The position numbers were made by a program, and so were the translations under genes. Source: Siphonodentalium dalli (taxonomy: Eukaryota; Mollusca; Scaphopoda; Gadilida; Siphonodentaliidae). From it: a stretch of 64,000 nucleotides of DNA. The notes beneath the pieces were generated by a model that was not told the origin of the DNA, searched no databases, and saw nothing but the letters and a program-made list of their open reading frames with translations. Positions 21,196 to 31,562 of this stretch are shown here, piece by piece; position 1 is the first letter of the stretch, and each line of letters starts with the position of its first letter. The stretch spans positions 111,055,546 to 111,119,545 of the forward strand of contig CP136068.1 of assembly GCA_032622095.1 (NCBI GenBank). The letters are read 5' to 3'.

Positions 21196-21437
21196 TTAAC
21201 CCTTTGAGTGCCAGGTCCGATTTTTGTATCAACCCATATACCCTGTGCCAATGCATTCTCTTATATATGCGAGTCGACCATAGGTCGCCTCGCATATATA
21301 AGAGAATGCATTGGCCTAACAATTTTTTTTTTTTTTTTTTTTTTTTACAATTTTAATATATTTTATTATATTCTTTAACAGACTTATTGTGTAGGTTTAG
21401 GGCCGATAATATCGGCCCCTGGCACTCAAAGGGTTAA
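21196..21437. mobile_element. TTAA MITE (CCCTTTGAGTGCCAGG ends) with one hairpin
   Basis: Ends TTAACCCTTTGAGTGCCAGG and CCTGGCACTCAAAGGGTTAA, interior TATCAACCCATATACCCTGT then one 69-nt hairpin, then a T-run (about 21326-21346). Same family: 24267-24480 and 49836-50806. Confidence 0.88.
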
Positions 21438-21694
21438 AGGCACTTGAAGTGGCTAAACGTGCAAAAAATATATAAGTCTGTGTAATCATCACTACTAAGA
21501 AGAACATGGAGAAATGTTAGTTCTCCAATAAAAAAAATTCCTGTCTTGAAACTATTATGTAAACAAAACTGTTACAATGATTTGCAACAAACATCACCAA
21601 ATGTGTAATAAATTAAACTAATTGTGTCTCTATGATTTTCAGAAAATATTTTTCAATGCTTTGACATTTTCCAATGTTTACTGCCAAGTTTTTA

Positions 21695-22140
21695 TTAAAG
21701 GTACTCAATTCGATTTGATGGTCACACATACAATCAGACTCCAATAACAACAACATTTTTTGAAATGCCGCTTCAGTTAACAGAATCGATTAATTTCCCA
21801 AAAATAATGCTAACCACTGTCAACTATAGTATAAAATTGGCCAAGAAGGTGTTATTTATCAACAAGTTGTTCGATGAAATTTGGGCTTATTATCAACACA
21901 AAGCCTCTTGATTTTAGAGTGATCCATCTTTATCCGAATTTGGTCCGAGACCGTCGGCTCGTCAGATTTTTACTGGGCCACTAATAAGTCTCGATGGTGA
22001 AAAAAATAGATTTAAAAAATTGATATCTAATAACTCTGAGCTTTGATAGGTGGGTTCCTTGACTCGAGTCAAATATTTTTTAGCCCCGAAAGAAAATAAA
22101 TAGTAATTGAGGGGCGCGTAATTGGATTATGCATCTTTAA
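21695..22140. mobile_element. TTAA MITE, AGGTACTCAATC family
   Basis: TTAAAGGTACTCAATTCGAT to GGATTATGCATCTTTAA; inverse of 1255-1663. Confidence 0.82.
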
Positions 22141-22240
22141 ACTTATTAGTCCAATTGGGCTTTTATCGGTAATTCCACTGTAACAGTAATGTGTTCATAA
22201 CAGTGATTTTGACTTGTGAAATTTCATAATTGGAGAGTTA

Positions 22241-22615
22241 TTAAAGACATATTATGGATTTGTTCGGGTGCTTGAAACTGTTAAGTTAGTACTCAGGTGT
22301 TATGCCAACCTGGGGGATATAGCATTCTACTAACAACGCCGAAAATTTCAAAGAAATCGACCATACTACTCCATAGAAAACATCGTCTGAACTACACTCA
22401 ATTGTAAATATTTACATCTTGAATCGGGACGCAACTATCGGTGATAAACAAACACAAATGATTTCACCATCAAGAGTCATTGCATTCGACTGATATATCA
22501 GAATGCCAGCGTGTGTTGTCAATTTTGAATAATATTCGTAGATATAACTACTTTGAGCAAGATTATTCTTCATTTCTATTTGATCAACCTACCGGAGTGT
22601 TTCACATCACTTTAA
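22241..22615. mobile_element. MITE, AGACATATTATG family
   Basis: TTAAAGACATATTATGGATT to GTTTCACATCACTTTAA; homologous to 48537-48852 and inverse of 2701-3050. Confidence 0.78.
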
Positions 22616-23055
22616 TAATGAACATAAGTCTATTTTTTGTGTACTTGTTGATCATAAGTCATTTTATAGACTTTTATGTTATTTCACATGAACCCACTTC
22701 GAAGGCCTTTAGACCCTTTTAATTTGCTTATGTCTTTCTCTGTTATGATTCTGACATTTGGCTTGTGATTTTGACTATTACTTCACTTCATGATTGCATG
22801 CTCATGGTTATGCCCACACTTGCTCTCATAGAAAGAATAGAGTTATGCCCCTGTCTACAAGCTTGAGAAGTCATAAATACTAGCAAATTGAAAGCTTCAT
22901 ATCAATGGCTTCATTCAAAATGCTTTTATCTGGAAGAGATATGACTTTGGCCATGTTCATGTTTAGGATGTACTATCTTGAAAGCTTTCATCAGAGGTGA
23001 AGAAGAGTAGTGTTGATGGAATTTTAGCATGAATTAACTTGACCTTTATGGAATA

Positions 23056-23422
23056 CTATTAGGGCCACTTCTTAATGGCACTTCTGGCTGAAAGCTACAA
23101 AATGTGTGCCATTGGTCATGTGCCTATAGCGAAAAAATGTGCACCATAATGTCGTACATTTTGGCTCTTTTGTTGCTTTCGGTGCATGCCAAAACATGCG
23201 ATAATATGTCACAAAGTGCCAGAAGTGCCAAAATGTGTGACCTTATATTTTTTCGCTTGTGTCACTTTCGGCACACTCCAAAACATGCAACATTGCACAT
23301 GCAACATTGCACATGCCAAAAGCGACAAAACATGCGACATTATGTCACTCATTTTGTCGCTTTTGGTGTGCAGACATTTTGGTGATTTTGCCAGAAGCGC
23401 CATTAGGAAGTGGCCCTAATAG
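23056..23422. mobile_element. TIR MITE, CTATTAGGGCCACTTC ends
   Basis: CTATTAGGGCCACTTCTTAA and GGAAGTGGCCCTAATAG are inverted; arms continue with GGCACTTCTGGC/GCCAGAAGCGCC. The interior repeats AAACATGCGACATTATGTCA-type motifs in both orientations. ORFs here are by-products of the repeats. Confidence 0.8.
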
Positions 23423-23565
23423 ATTTCCATAGACCTGATATGGTTTATACACTAACATTGGGAATGGTTGAGGCACCAATGCATTTGATAATTAACTGGC
23501 GAGAAGGAACTGGTTTAATGTTTTCTTTAAATATGTCCAGTTTTTCCACAGAGTTTTTTTTATCC

Positions 23566-23829
23566 TTAACCCTTTCTGTACTAAATTATTTCTCCAAATT
23601 CAGTTATAAAGGTATACATTTAAGTATTAGTCATTTAGAGGGGTGTTCAGGATTAATTAGCATACGAGTCAGGCTAAAAGATAATACAATAGCTGAATGT
23701 CTCATATTCATTGCAGGGAAATGTTCAGATAATAAGTTCAACAAGCTTAAGGTCATTTGTTGAACTTATTATCTGAACATTTCCTAAGGGAATTAATCGT
23801 CAATGAGTATTTAATATAGAAAGGTTTAA
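23566..23829. mobile_element. TTAA hairpin MITE, CCCTTTCTGTA family
   Basis: TTAACCCTTTCTGTACTAAA to decayed TATAGAAAGGTTTAA; internal hairpin GAAATGTTCAGATAATAAG at 23718-23788. Confidence 0.78.
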
Positions 23830-24070
23830 ATGAGACACTATGTTTGTTTATTTGATTGGGGTTTAATGCTGTTTCAGCCATTAGGCCATATCACGATGAA
23901 TAATAAGACTAAACGTACCATATTATAGTCAATATTAACTGAGGCCGTCACTCATACATAACAATTTATAATAGAACGCTTGTTTCAGTTAAGCTATGAA
24001 ATCATAAAAAAAATTTTTTACGACAAATTATTACTGGTGTGTAAGATAGAATTTGACTGCTGTTTTAAGC

Positions 24071-24270
24071 TTAACCCTTTCAGTGCCAAGTCCGATTTTT
24101 GTATCAACCCATATTTCCTTGATTTTTTCAAATTTATTGATTATAATAATGTGATACATCGATGGAAAGAGCTCTAAGATCTTTCCATCAATGTATCACA
24201 TTATTATAATCAATAAATTTGAAAAATGATGGGTTGATACAAAAATCATACTTGGCACTGAAAGGGTTAA
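24071..24270. mobile_element. TTAA MITE (CCCTTTCAGTGCCAAG ends) with a different hairpin
   Basis: Same ends and flank (GATTTTTGTATCAACCCATA) as 21196-21437, but the core is an unrelated long palindrome (AATTTATTGATTATAATAAT ... ATTATTATAATCAATAAATT). It shares its right TTAA with the next MITE. Confidence 0.85.
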
Positions 24271-24480
24271 CCCTTTGAGTGCCAGGTCGATTTTTGTATC
24301 AACCCATATACCCTGTGCCAATGCATTCTCTTATATATGCGAGTCGACCATAGGTCGCCTCGCATATATAAGAGAATGCATTGGCCTAACAATTTTTATT
24401 TTTTTTTACAATTTTAATAATTTATTCTTATATTCTTTAACAGACTTATTTTGTAGGTTTAGGGCCGATCAAAGGGTTAA
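24267..24480. mobile_element. TTAA MITE (CCCTTTGAGTGCCAGG ends) with one 69-nt hairpin
   Basis: Directly abuts the previous MITE at a common TTAA. The right terminus has lost about 25 nt (GGGCCGATC then AAAGGGTTAA). Confidence 0.85.
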
Positions 24481-24569
24481 ACGAAACAAGTTATTTCTCC
24501 AATATCTCTCATAATTTCCCAGTGTAAAATGAAGTAGTATTGGACTCTATTATTGTGCTGCTGCTGTAA

Positions 24570-24883
24570 ATATAAATATGGTGCCAGATATTTTCAGAAT
24601 GAGGTCCCCATAGGGTGAATTTAGTGACGCTACCCAACCCAGTTGGCTAGTGTCACCAAATTCAACCTCGGGGACCTCAATTCCATGGCTTCATCTGCTA
24701 TGGGAGACCTAAACTCAGAATTATGTTCCCAGATGGTGATGTCCACCTGTTGTGCCTAAGCAGAATGAGGTCCCCCAGAGGGTGAATTTGGTAATGCTAG
24801 CATGCTATACAGGGTACTGTCACTAGATTCACCCTCTGGGGACCTCATTCTGCAAATGTCCGGCACCATATTTTCAAGTCTGA
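24570..24883. mobile_element. Diverged hAT-like MITE, CAAGCC family
   Basis: Modules GAATGAGGTCCCCATAGGGT and its inverse, right terminus ATATTTTCAAGTCTG; the left terminus is too degraded to fix, so ends are approximate. Confidence 0.6.
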
Positions 24884-24921
24884 CTAACGAGAAGCCTAAT
24901 CGAAACAAGTTATTTCTCAAA

Positions 24922-25183
24922 TATCCATCCTATGACAGGAGCTTCGTGAAATTTTGTGAATACCTTGGGGCAATGTATTCTCTTATATATGCGAGTCTCC
25001 CATAGTGAGCCTCGCATATATAAGATAATGCATTGGTCGAACGATATTTACGTTGACCTTGTAAGCCAGTGCATTTTCTTATATATATGCAAGTCTCCCT
25101 ATGGGAGACTCGCATATGTAAGAGAATGCACTGGCACAAGATCTTTAATGCTCACCAGCGCAGCTCCCGTCATGAAAGTATTA
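24922..25183. mobile_element. TTAA MITE, CCCTTCCATGAC family, two hairpins
   Basis: Left end decayed (ATCCTATGACAGGAGC), right end CTCCCGTCATGAAAGTATTAA; two hairpins with CTCCCATAG loops. Confidence 0.75.
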
Positions 25184-25313
25184 ATGCCCTAGTATGAAAT
25201 GAAGTAGGGAATTGTACTCTGTATTAATATTGTACCATCTCTGTAAGTATAAATGTTAGTATCAATGACTTAGCGTCTGGTCACACTTGAGTTTTATATT
25301 ATTATTTGCACAG

Positions 25314-25363
25314 AATTGATAGACAGCTGTGATATTGTTGAAGATGAACCCTCCAGTATGCAT
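25314..25363 (+). CDS. SNX13: SNX13 small exon: linker after RGS
   Basis: 50 nt. It completes a split Glu codon and encodes LIDSCDIVEDEPSSMH, an acidic stretch of the variable RGS-PX linker. Support comes from acceptor TATTTGCACAG, donor GTATGT and exact phase fit with both neighbours; sequence conservation is low. Confidence 0.72.
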
Positions 25364-25598
25364 GTATGTATTCTGTTTAAATTGTTACTGTAGAATTTGT
25401 TAACAGGATAACAATACCTCATCATCAAAAAAACACCATAACCATTCACTTCAAAATTAGCAAGTCATTAATATAAACGTTTCTTGTATTTTAGCTAATG
25501 AGTTACAAAATTTGTTGGGCAAATTGAGGGTTCAGATTGAAGTTCTTGATCGTTCCTCGATTTTGATCAGAATTGGTTTCCATCACCTCTGTCATTAC

Positions 25599-26170
25599 CT
25601 GTCTCTTTGAAAAGCCGATGAAAATCCTATATCGGAATTACATCTCTAGAAGTGTCCATAATATTTCATTTCTACGATAACGCATCATTTCCAATATGAC
25701 GTAATAAACAATTTTCAAGTATGGAGTTCATAGCTGTTGTAGTAAATGTTTGTGAGAATCGTAGTATTTAGAAATAGTTATAAATACAACTAGATGCGAA
25801 AGAATAATCAGTCATGAATATCGTTGACTGCTAAAAAAACTCGGAAGATGATGTCTCCTATGAATTATGGAAATATCGCCTGTATTCAGTTTTCCAACAA
25901 AAGTTGAGTTTGACAATGCATGTGAAAATTGTCAACACGTCTTTGACCTCTGATCTATTGACGTTATTTTTGCTATGCCATAAACCAATTTTATAATTTT
26001 TAATGTGTTAAGCCAATGCATTCTCTTATATATGCGAGGCGACCTATGGTCGACTCGCATATATAAGAGAATGCATTGGCACAGGGCCCTTCTGTTGGGT
26101 AAAGGGTTAATAGAGTGTTCTAGAGACGTAATTCTGATATAGGATTTTCTTGGACTTTTCAAAGAGACAG
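25599..26170. mobile_element. MULE-like TIR element with 9-bp target duplication
   Basis: Ends CTGTCTCTTTGAAAAG and CTTTTCAAAGAGACAG with arms of about 53 bp (AAAATCCTATATC, TCTCTAGAA). TGTCATTAC is duplicated at 25590-25598 and 26171-26179. A truncated TTAA MITE is nested near its right end. The 9-bp duplication is typical of Mutator-like elements. Confidence 0.82.
25984..26110. mobile_element. Truncated TTAA MITE (CCCAACA ends), one hairpin
   Basis: The right half only of the 3776-4175 family: TTTTTAATGTGTTAAGCCAA, hairpin, GGGTAAAGGGTTAA. Confidence 0.82.
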
Positions 26171-26634
26171 TGTCATTACATAATGAGATATGGGAGTAGT
26201 GTCATTACATAATGAGATATGGGAGTAGTGTCATTACATAATGAGATATGGGAGTAGTGTCATTACATAATGAGATATGGGAGTAGTGTCATTACATACT
26301 GATATATGGGAGTAGTGTCATTACATAATGAGATATGGGAGTAGTGTCATTACATAATGAGATATGGGAGTAGTGTCATTACATAATGAGATATGGGAGT
26401 AGTGTCATTACATAATGATATATGGGAGTAGTGTCATTACATAATGAGATATGGGAGTAGTGTCATTACATACTGATATATGGGAGTAGTGTCATTACAT
26501 AATGAGATATGGGAGTAGTGTCATTACATAATGAGATATGGGAGTAGTGTCATTACATAATGAGATATGGGAGTAGTGTCGTTACATAATGAGATATGGG
26601 AGTAGTGTCATTACATAATGAGATATGGAAGTAG
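26171..26634 (+). repeat. 29-bp minisatellite, 16 copies
   Basis: Unit TGTCATTACATAATGAGATA then TGGGAGTAG, 16 copies (464 bp) with rare changes (TACTGATATA). Its first 9 bases are the right target duplication of the adjacent element. Confidence 0.97.
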
Positions 26635-26841
26635 TGTTGTTATAGGTTTATGTAGACATAACTATCCTGATGATGTGTGGAAAGTGGAAGCAAGTTTAGG
26701 TGCATTTACATATTAGAAAATATCCTATAACAAGTTTCAAATCAATGGAATGGCACCATGTTGATGAGAGATTTCTTATCCTGATTAGAATTGAGCACTT
26801 TCATGTGGATTTGCCTCCTGATTAGAATATATTCTCTGAAC

Positions 26842-27012
26842 TACAGTATTGCTTTAAGTAATTGACCACTTAACCACAGCAGAATTATGGGCAATTTTTC
26901 AGGATTTAGTTGGAAATATGGCTTGCAACAAGCCATATTTCCGACTAAATCCTGAAAAATTACCCATAATTCTGCTGTGGTTAAGTGGTCAATTACATTG
27001 GGAATTACTGTA
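26842..27012. mobile_element. Mariner-like palindromic MITE
   Basis: TACAGTATTGCTTTAAGTAA to GGGAATTACTGTA; the arms CAGCAGAATTATGGGCAATT and complement are nearly perfect over about 80 bp. Confidence 0.85.
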
Positions 27013-27241
27013 TAGTAATTGATCTTGGATCTTAACATGATTTATTTAAATCTAAACTAAGTAACTATCTAAAAAGAAATTGCAAAATTTCCTTTTATGT
27101 TGCTATATTATTCCAAACTTTCCATTATAGGTGAATTAAAATTTAACCAAATTATCAAATGTTTAGTGTCTTAAATATGGAAAATTTGACAACTTGATCA
27201 CTGTTTGAAATTCCAGTTCTATGCATGTGTGAACACCGCTT

Positions 27242-27484
27242 TTAACCCTTTCATGATGGGAGCTGTGCTTGTGCAGCATTAAAGATCCTGTGCCAGTGCA
27301 TTATCTTATATATGCGAGTCTCCCATAGGGAGCCTCGCATAATTAAGAGAATACACTGGCTTACAAGGACAAAGTAAATATTGTTAGGCCAATGTATTCT
27401 TAATGAGACTCACATATATAAGAGTATGCATTGGCACAGGGTTTTCGTAAAATTTCAGAAAGCTCCAGTCATTGACGGGTTTAA
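27242..27484. mobile_element. TTAA MITE, CCCTTTCATGATGGGAGC ends
   Basis: TTAACCCTTTCATGATGGG to CAGTCATTGACGGGTTTAA; two degenerate hairpins and TGCAGCATTAAAGATCCTGT. Confidence 0.8.
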
Positions 27485-27881
27485 CATACTGTGCATGTTT
27501 ATTAAAATATTTGCACAACACTTCTTTTTCTGTGAATTTATATATTAGTGAATTGACAATGAAGGAGAGATTTCAGGGAATTTATCAGTCTACAACAATT
27601 TTTTCCAATTTCAGCTTGCAACGTTTCTCTGATTACACACATTTCTACAAGTATATTTGCTACAATTGTCTGTTATTATCAGTCACTCAAGATTAGTTTA
27701 TTTGCATTAAATTACTGGAATCCAATTGATTAAATTTATTAACGTTTTTCATCAATTTTAAAGTTTATTGAAAAACCGTTAAACTTTGGACTTGTTATTT
27801 AATATTGTAAAATCATTGATTCTAGATTGATTGCTGGTATGTGATAAGCATTTCACAAAGAAAAATAATAAGACCCAAAAG
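27485..27881. other. Intronic DNA, nothing recognised
   Basis: AT-rich intron sequence. Confidence 0.4.
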
Positions 27882-28344
27882 TTAAAGGCCCACTTAATTT
27901 TCGAGCCACCGATTATTTTTATAGTGACTTGATATACGGTTTTAATAACAATCTATGCCATAAAATATGATTAAAGTACTATAATTCATCACTATTTGAA
28001 AATTCTGTGTCTCTGAAGATGCCCACAGAGAAATAGAAAACTGCTGAAGACCCCCCCCCCCCCTCTGGCACCCAGAATGCAACAGAATTCAAACTTTTTC
28101 AATGAAAGGGGAAGAACTCTATCTTGAATATATAGAGTTATTCCCCCTGCATTGAAAATAATACTGATTTTACTTCAATCTTGATTGGCATTGGCAACTC
28201 AACAAAAACAACATGTCCACAGTTTATTACACCGGATAAGTCGATAATACAATGTTTTGGTGCTTCCTCTTTCAAATGATATATAATATGGCATATGTTT
28301 TATATGAAGTAATCTGGGGGTTCGAAAATTAAGTGGACCTTTAA
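27882..28344. mobile_element. TTAA MITE, AGGCCCACTTAATTTTCGA family
   Basis: TTAAAGGCCCACTTAATTTT to TAAGTGGACCTTTAA; a C-run at 28049-28063 and the pair TAGAGTTATTCCCCCTGCAT. The second copy is 59881-60326. The right part is included in a tandem duplication. Confidence 0.8.
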
Positions 28345-28943
28345 TAGTATTTTATTATCTTAATTTCCATCAATCATTCACAATGAACAATCATTTCATT
28401 TCACTTTGATATTTTATATTGAAATTCATAGGAGACATTTAACCCTTCCATGACTGGAGCTTCCTGAAATTTTGCGAAAACCCTGTTCAATGAATCCTCT
28501 TATATATAAAGGTCTCCCATAGGGAGCCCTGCATATATAAGAGTAGACCTTGAAAATAATACTGATTTTTACTTCAATCTTGATTGGCATTGGCAACTCA
28601 ACAAAAACAACATGTCCACAGTTTATTACACCGGATAAGTCGAAAATACAATGTTTTGGTGCTTCCTCTTTCAAATGGTATATAATATGGCATATGTTTT
28701 ATATGAAGTAATCTGGGGGTTCGAAAATTAAGTGGACCTTTAATAGTATTTTATTATCTTAATTTCCATCAATCATTCACAATGAACAATCATTTCATTT
28801 CACTTTGATATTTTATATTGAAATTCATAGGAGACATTTAACTCTTCCATGACTGGAGCTTCCTGAAATTTTGCGAAAACCCTGTTCAATGAATCCTCTT
28901 ATATATAAAGGTCTCCCATAGGGAGCCCTGCATATATAAGAGT
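28154..28943 (+). repeat. Tandem duplication of about 398 bp
   Basis: Copies 28154-28545 and 28552-28943, nearly identical (AATACTGATTTTACTTCAAT through GGGAGCCCTGCATATATAAG). The unit starts inside one MITE and ends inside another, so it is a segmental duplication rather than transposition. Confidence 0.92.
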
Positions 28944-29104
28944 ATACAATGGACTGACAATATTAACCTTGACCTTGTAAGCCAGTGCATTCTCATATAT
29001 ATATATGTGAGGCTCCCTACAGGAGGATTCACACATATAGGAGAATGCACTGGCTCAGGATCTTTAATGCTGCACCAGCGCAGCTCCTATCATGAAAATG
29101 TTAA
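28838..29104. mobile_element. TTAA MITE, CCCTTCCATGACTGGAGC family
   Basis: TTAACTCTTCCATGACTGGA to CTATCATGAAAATGTTAA; two degenerate hairpins. An upstream partial copy of its left half (28439-28550) results from the tandem duplication. Confidence 0.8.
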
Positions 29105-29259
29105 GTGATAAACAGTGATACATAACCAGCGGCGAGATGTATGAAGCTTGTGTATTATAGTCTCACAACCAATGCATACACTCAGGCAATGAACATGATA
29201 ATTATTGCTCGTGTATTGAGCCATTGTGCGTGTAGCCACGGCTGGCCATTGTCTTCTAT

Positions 29260-29743
29260 CAAGCCTGAAATTAGAGTGCCTGTCATTTTCAGAGTGAGGT
29301 CCCTGGAGGATGAATGTAGTGATGCTATCCCACACGGCAGGCTAGCATCACCAAAATACCCTCTGGGGACCTCATTCCATATCGGGTCATCTGCTATGGG
29401 AGATATAAGACTCAGATTGAAGTTCCCAAGTGGTGGATATTGTGATGTACACCCATTGGGAACCTTGATTATGCAATGTGTCATTTACCAATTTGGGGAT
29501 ATAGAGAAACTGAACTAAAGAGAATCTTTGTGAAGAAGTTTCTATAGAAAAAAATTCGGTAATAAAGAAACTTTCCCAAGAAGATGATGCCTAAGCAGAA
29601 TAAGGTCCCCAGAGGGTGAATTTAGGGATGCTATCTCGCAACTAAATTCAATATACTCTGAAATTAGGGATGCTATCCTGCCACTAAATTGACCCTCTGG
29701 GGACCTCTTTCTGCAAATAACAGGCACACTAAACTCAGGCTTG
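29260..29743. mobile_element. hAT-like MITE, CAAGCC family, nested
   Basis: CAAGCCTGAAATTAGAGTG to AACTCAGGCTTG with near-identical 8-bp flanks TCTTCTAT / TCTGCTAT. Confidence 0.8.
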
Positions 29744-30045
29744 TCTGCTATATTCACCATTGTTTGATAAGATAATCACTTCTAACCTCAGGTGTTAGAC
29801 TAACATTGAGATTAACAGTTTGTAATGCCGAGTTAATGTTGCTGTTAGGCCATGTTTCGTGAAAATTGGTCAATGTTGGAAATAGATTCTATTTTCATTT
29901 TGGATTTTTCACATTATATTTCACATTCAGCATTTTGATTTATGGTATAGTTAAATAGACCTTATATACCATCAATGAAAGCGACCTGCATTCTAATCAT
30001 GTGGTCATGGCTTGCAAGTCTATGAGACGATGATTGTTTTATCAA

Positions 30046-30300
30046 CAAGCCTTGAAATAGGGTGTCTGTCATTTGCAGAATGAGGTCCCCAGAGGGTGAA
30101 TTTAGTGATGCTACCCCGCATAGTGGGCTAGCATCACCAAATTAACCCTCTGGGGACCTCATTCTGCTTACACCTCAGCAGAATGATGTTCCCAGAGGGT
30201 GAATTTGGTGATGCTAGCCCGCTATGCGGGGGTAGCATCACTAAATTCACCCTCTGGGGATCTCATTCTGCAAATGACAGACACACTATTTCAAGGCTTG
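30046..30300. mobile_element. hAT-like MITE, CAAGCC family, two hairpins, nested
   Basis: CAAGCCTTGAAATAGGGTG to ACTATTTCAAGGCTTG; flanks TTTATCAA / GTTATCAA. Modules are almost perfect palindromes, suggesting a recent copy. Confidence 0.88.
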
Positions 30301-30480
30301 GTTATCAACTGATACGGGCAACCTATCGCCCAAAAACGTCACATGATAATACATCTTGATGTTGCAAAAGAACAAACTAGTTTTTCTTGTGTATTTTCAC
30401 TGGATTCACATGTGTATAAAACACAAGCTTCATACATCTGGCCGCTGCATTTTTTGTATGAAGTAAATTGCAGTTTTGTT

Positions 30481-31082
30481 TTAAAGGTACTCAATCAGAT
30501 CAGACGCTCCTAAATTACTATTTCTTTGGCTTCCGGGCTAAAAAATATTTGATTCGAGTCGAGGAACCTACCCATCAAAGCTCAGAGTGATCAGATATCA
30601 ATTTTTGAAGTTTGTTATTTCATTTGTTTGTGGCCCATAAACACGCCGTCAAAAGGATGGTCTCTGTCACAATTGCGGATGAAGATGGATAACTCTAAAA
30701 ACAAGTGGTAATATGGCCAAATTTCGTGAATACTCAAGTGGCCATATTACACTTGTTTTTAGAGTTATCCATCTTAATTCGCAATTTTGACCGAGACCAT
30801 CCTTTTGATTACGTGTTTCTGTAGATTTTTGAAGTTTGTTATTTCTTTTGTGTGTGGCCCAGAAACACGCCGTCAAAAGGATGGTCTCGATCAAAATTGC
30901 GCATGAAGATGGATAACTCTAAAAACAAGTGGTAATACAGCCAAATTTTGTGAATACTCAAGTGATATCTGATCACTCTGAGCTTTGATGGGTGGGTTCC
31001 ACGACTCGAATCAAATATTTTTTACCCCCGAAGCCAAAGAAATAGTAATTTAGGAGCGTCTGATCAGATTGAGTACCTTTAA
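30481..31082. mobile_element. TTAA MITE, AGGTACTCAATC family, with duplicated interior
   Basis: TTAAAGGTACTCAATCAGAT to GATTGAGTACCTTTAA. Internal hairpin at about 30658-30805 (GGATGGTCTC...GAGACCATCC) plus a third GGATGGTCTCGATCAAAATT copy at 30877. Confidence 0.82.
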
Positions 31083-31153
31083 GAATTGTAGAAAGTTATT
31101 CAAAGATAACAAGAATGTGTGCAATCAGTGATTTTTCTATCTTTTCCTGTCAG

Positions 31154-31271
31154 GCTGATGATCAGATTCCTAATAAGGATGTTGTACTTACTGACGAGCC
31201 AAACCCAGTGTTGTATGTAGATGATGATGATCTGCCTGATCCAGTGTACTCCGCCCAGATTACACAAACAG
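31154..31271 (+). CDS. SNX13: SNX13 exon: acidic RGS-PX linker
   Basis: 118 nt, phase 0 to 1. It encodes ADDQIPNKDVVLTDEPNPVL then YVDDDDLPDPVYSAQITQT, an acidic linker ahead of the PX domain. Acceptor TTTTCCTGTCAG, donor GTCTGT. The donor is immediately followed by the 3' end of an antisense LINE. Confidence 0.83.
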
Positions 31272-31562
31272 GTCTGTTTATTATTGTTTATTGACCTCCA
31301 AGTATGAAGGGCATATATACATATCAGTTACAGAAAATATGTGGTAACGAGACCATTGTAAGTGGACTATACACCAGCATCTATTTACAAGGAAGGACAT
31401 TGTATACATACATTGGAAAGGTGTGTACATTGTACGAATAGCAAGGTAAAAACGAGTATATGATAAAACATTGTAGATGCGGGTGGCAAGGAGGCCAGAT
31501 CATAGTTGAAAATTGTCCACATGAGAGGCATATTGCATCAAAAGTCATGTGAATGTCATCTT

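Larger units (their letters stand above)
29105..30450. mobile_element. Older inverted-end repeat hosting two hAT-like MITEs
   Basis: Ends GCGGCGAGATGTATGAAGCT and AAGCTTCATACATCTGGCCG are inverted. The interior (TTTATGGTATAG, GTTATCAACTGATAC) matches 46365-48268. Two CAAGCC MITEs are nested inside. Confidence 0.7.

Noticed and set aside
24275-24514. Recurrent ORFs with CILLYMRV, SYICES or YIRECIG motifs at many sites
   Set aside because: They are translations of the 69-nt hairpin cassette in both orientations and track the repeat, not a protein family.
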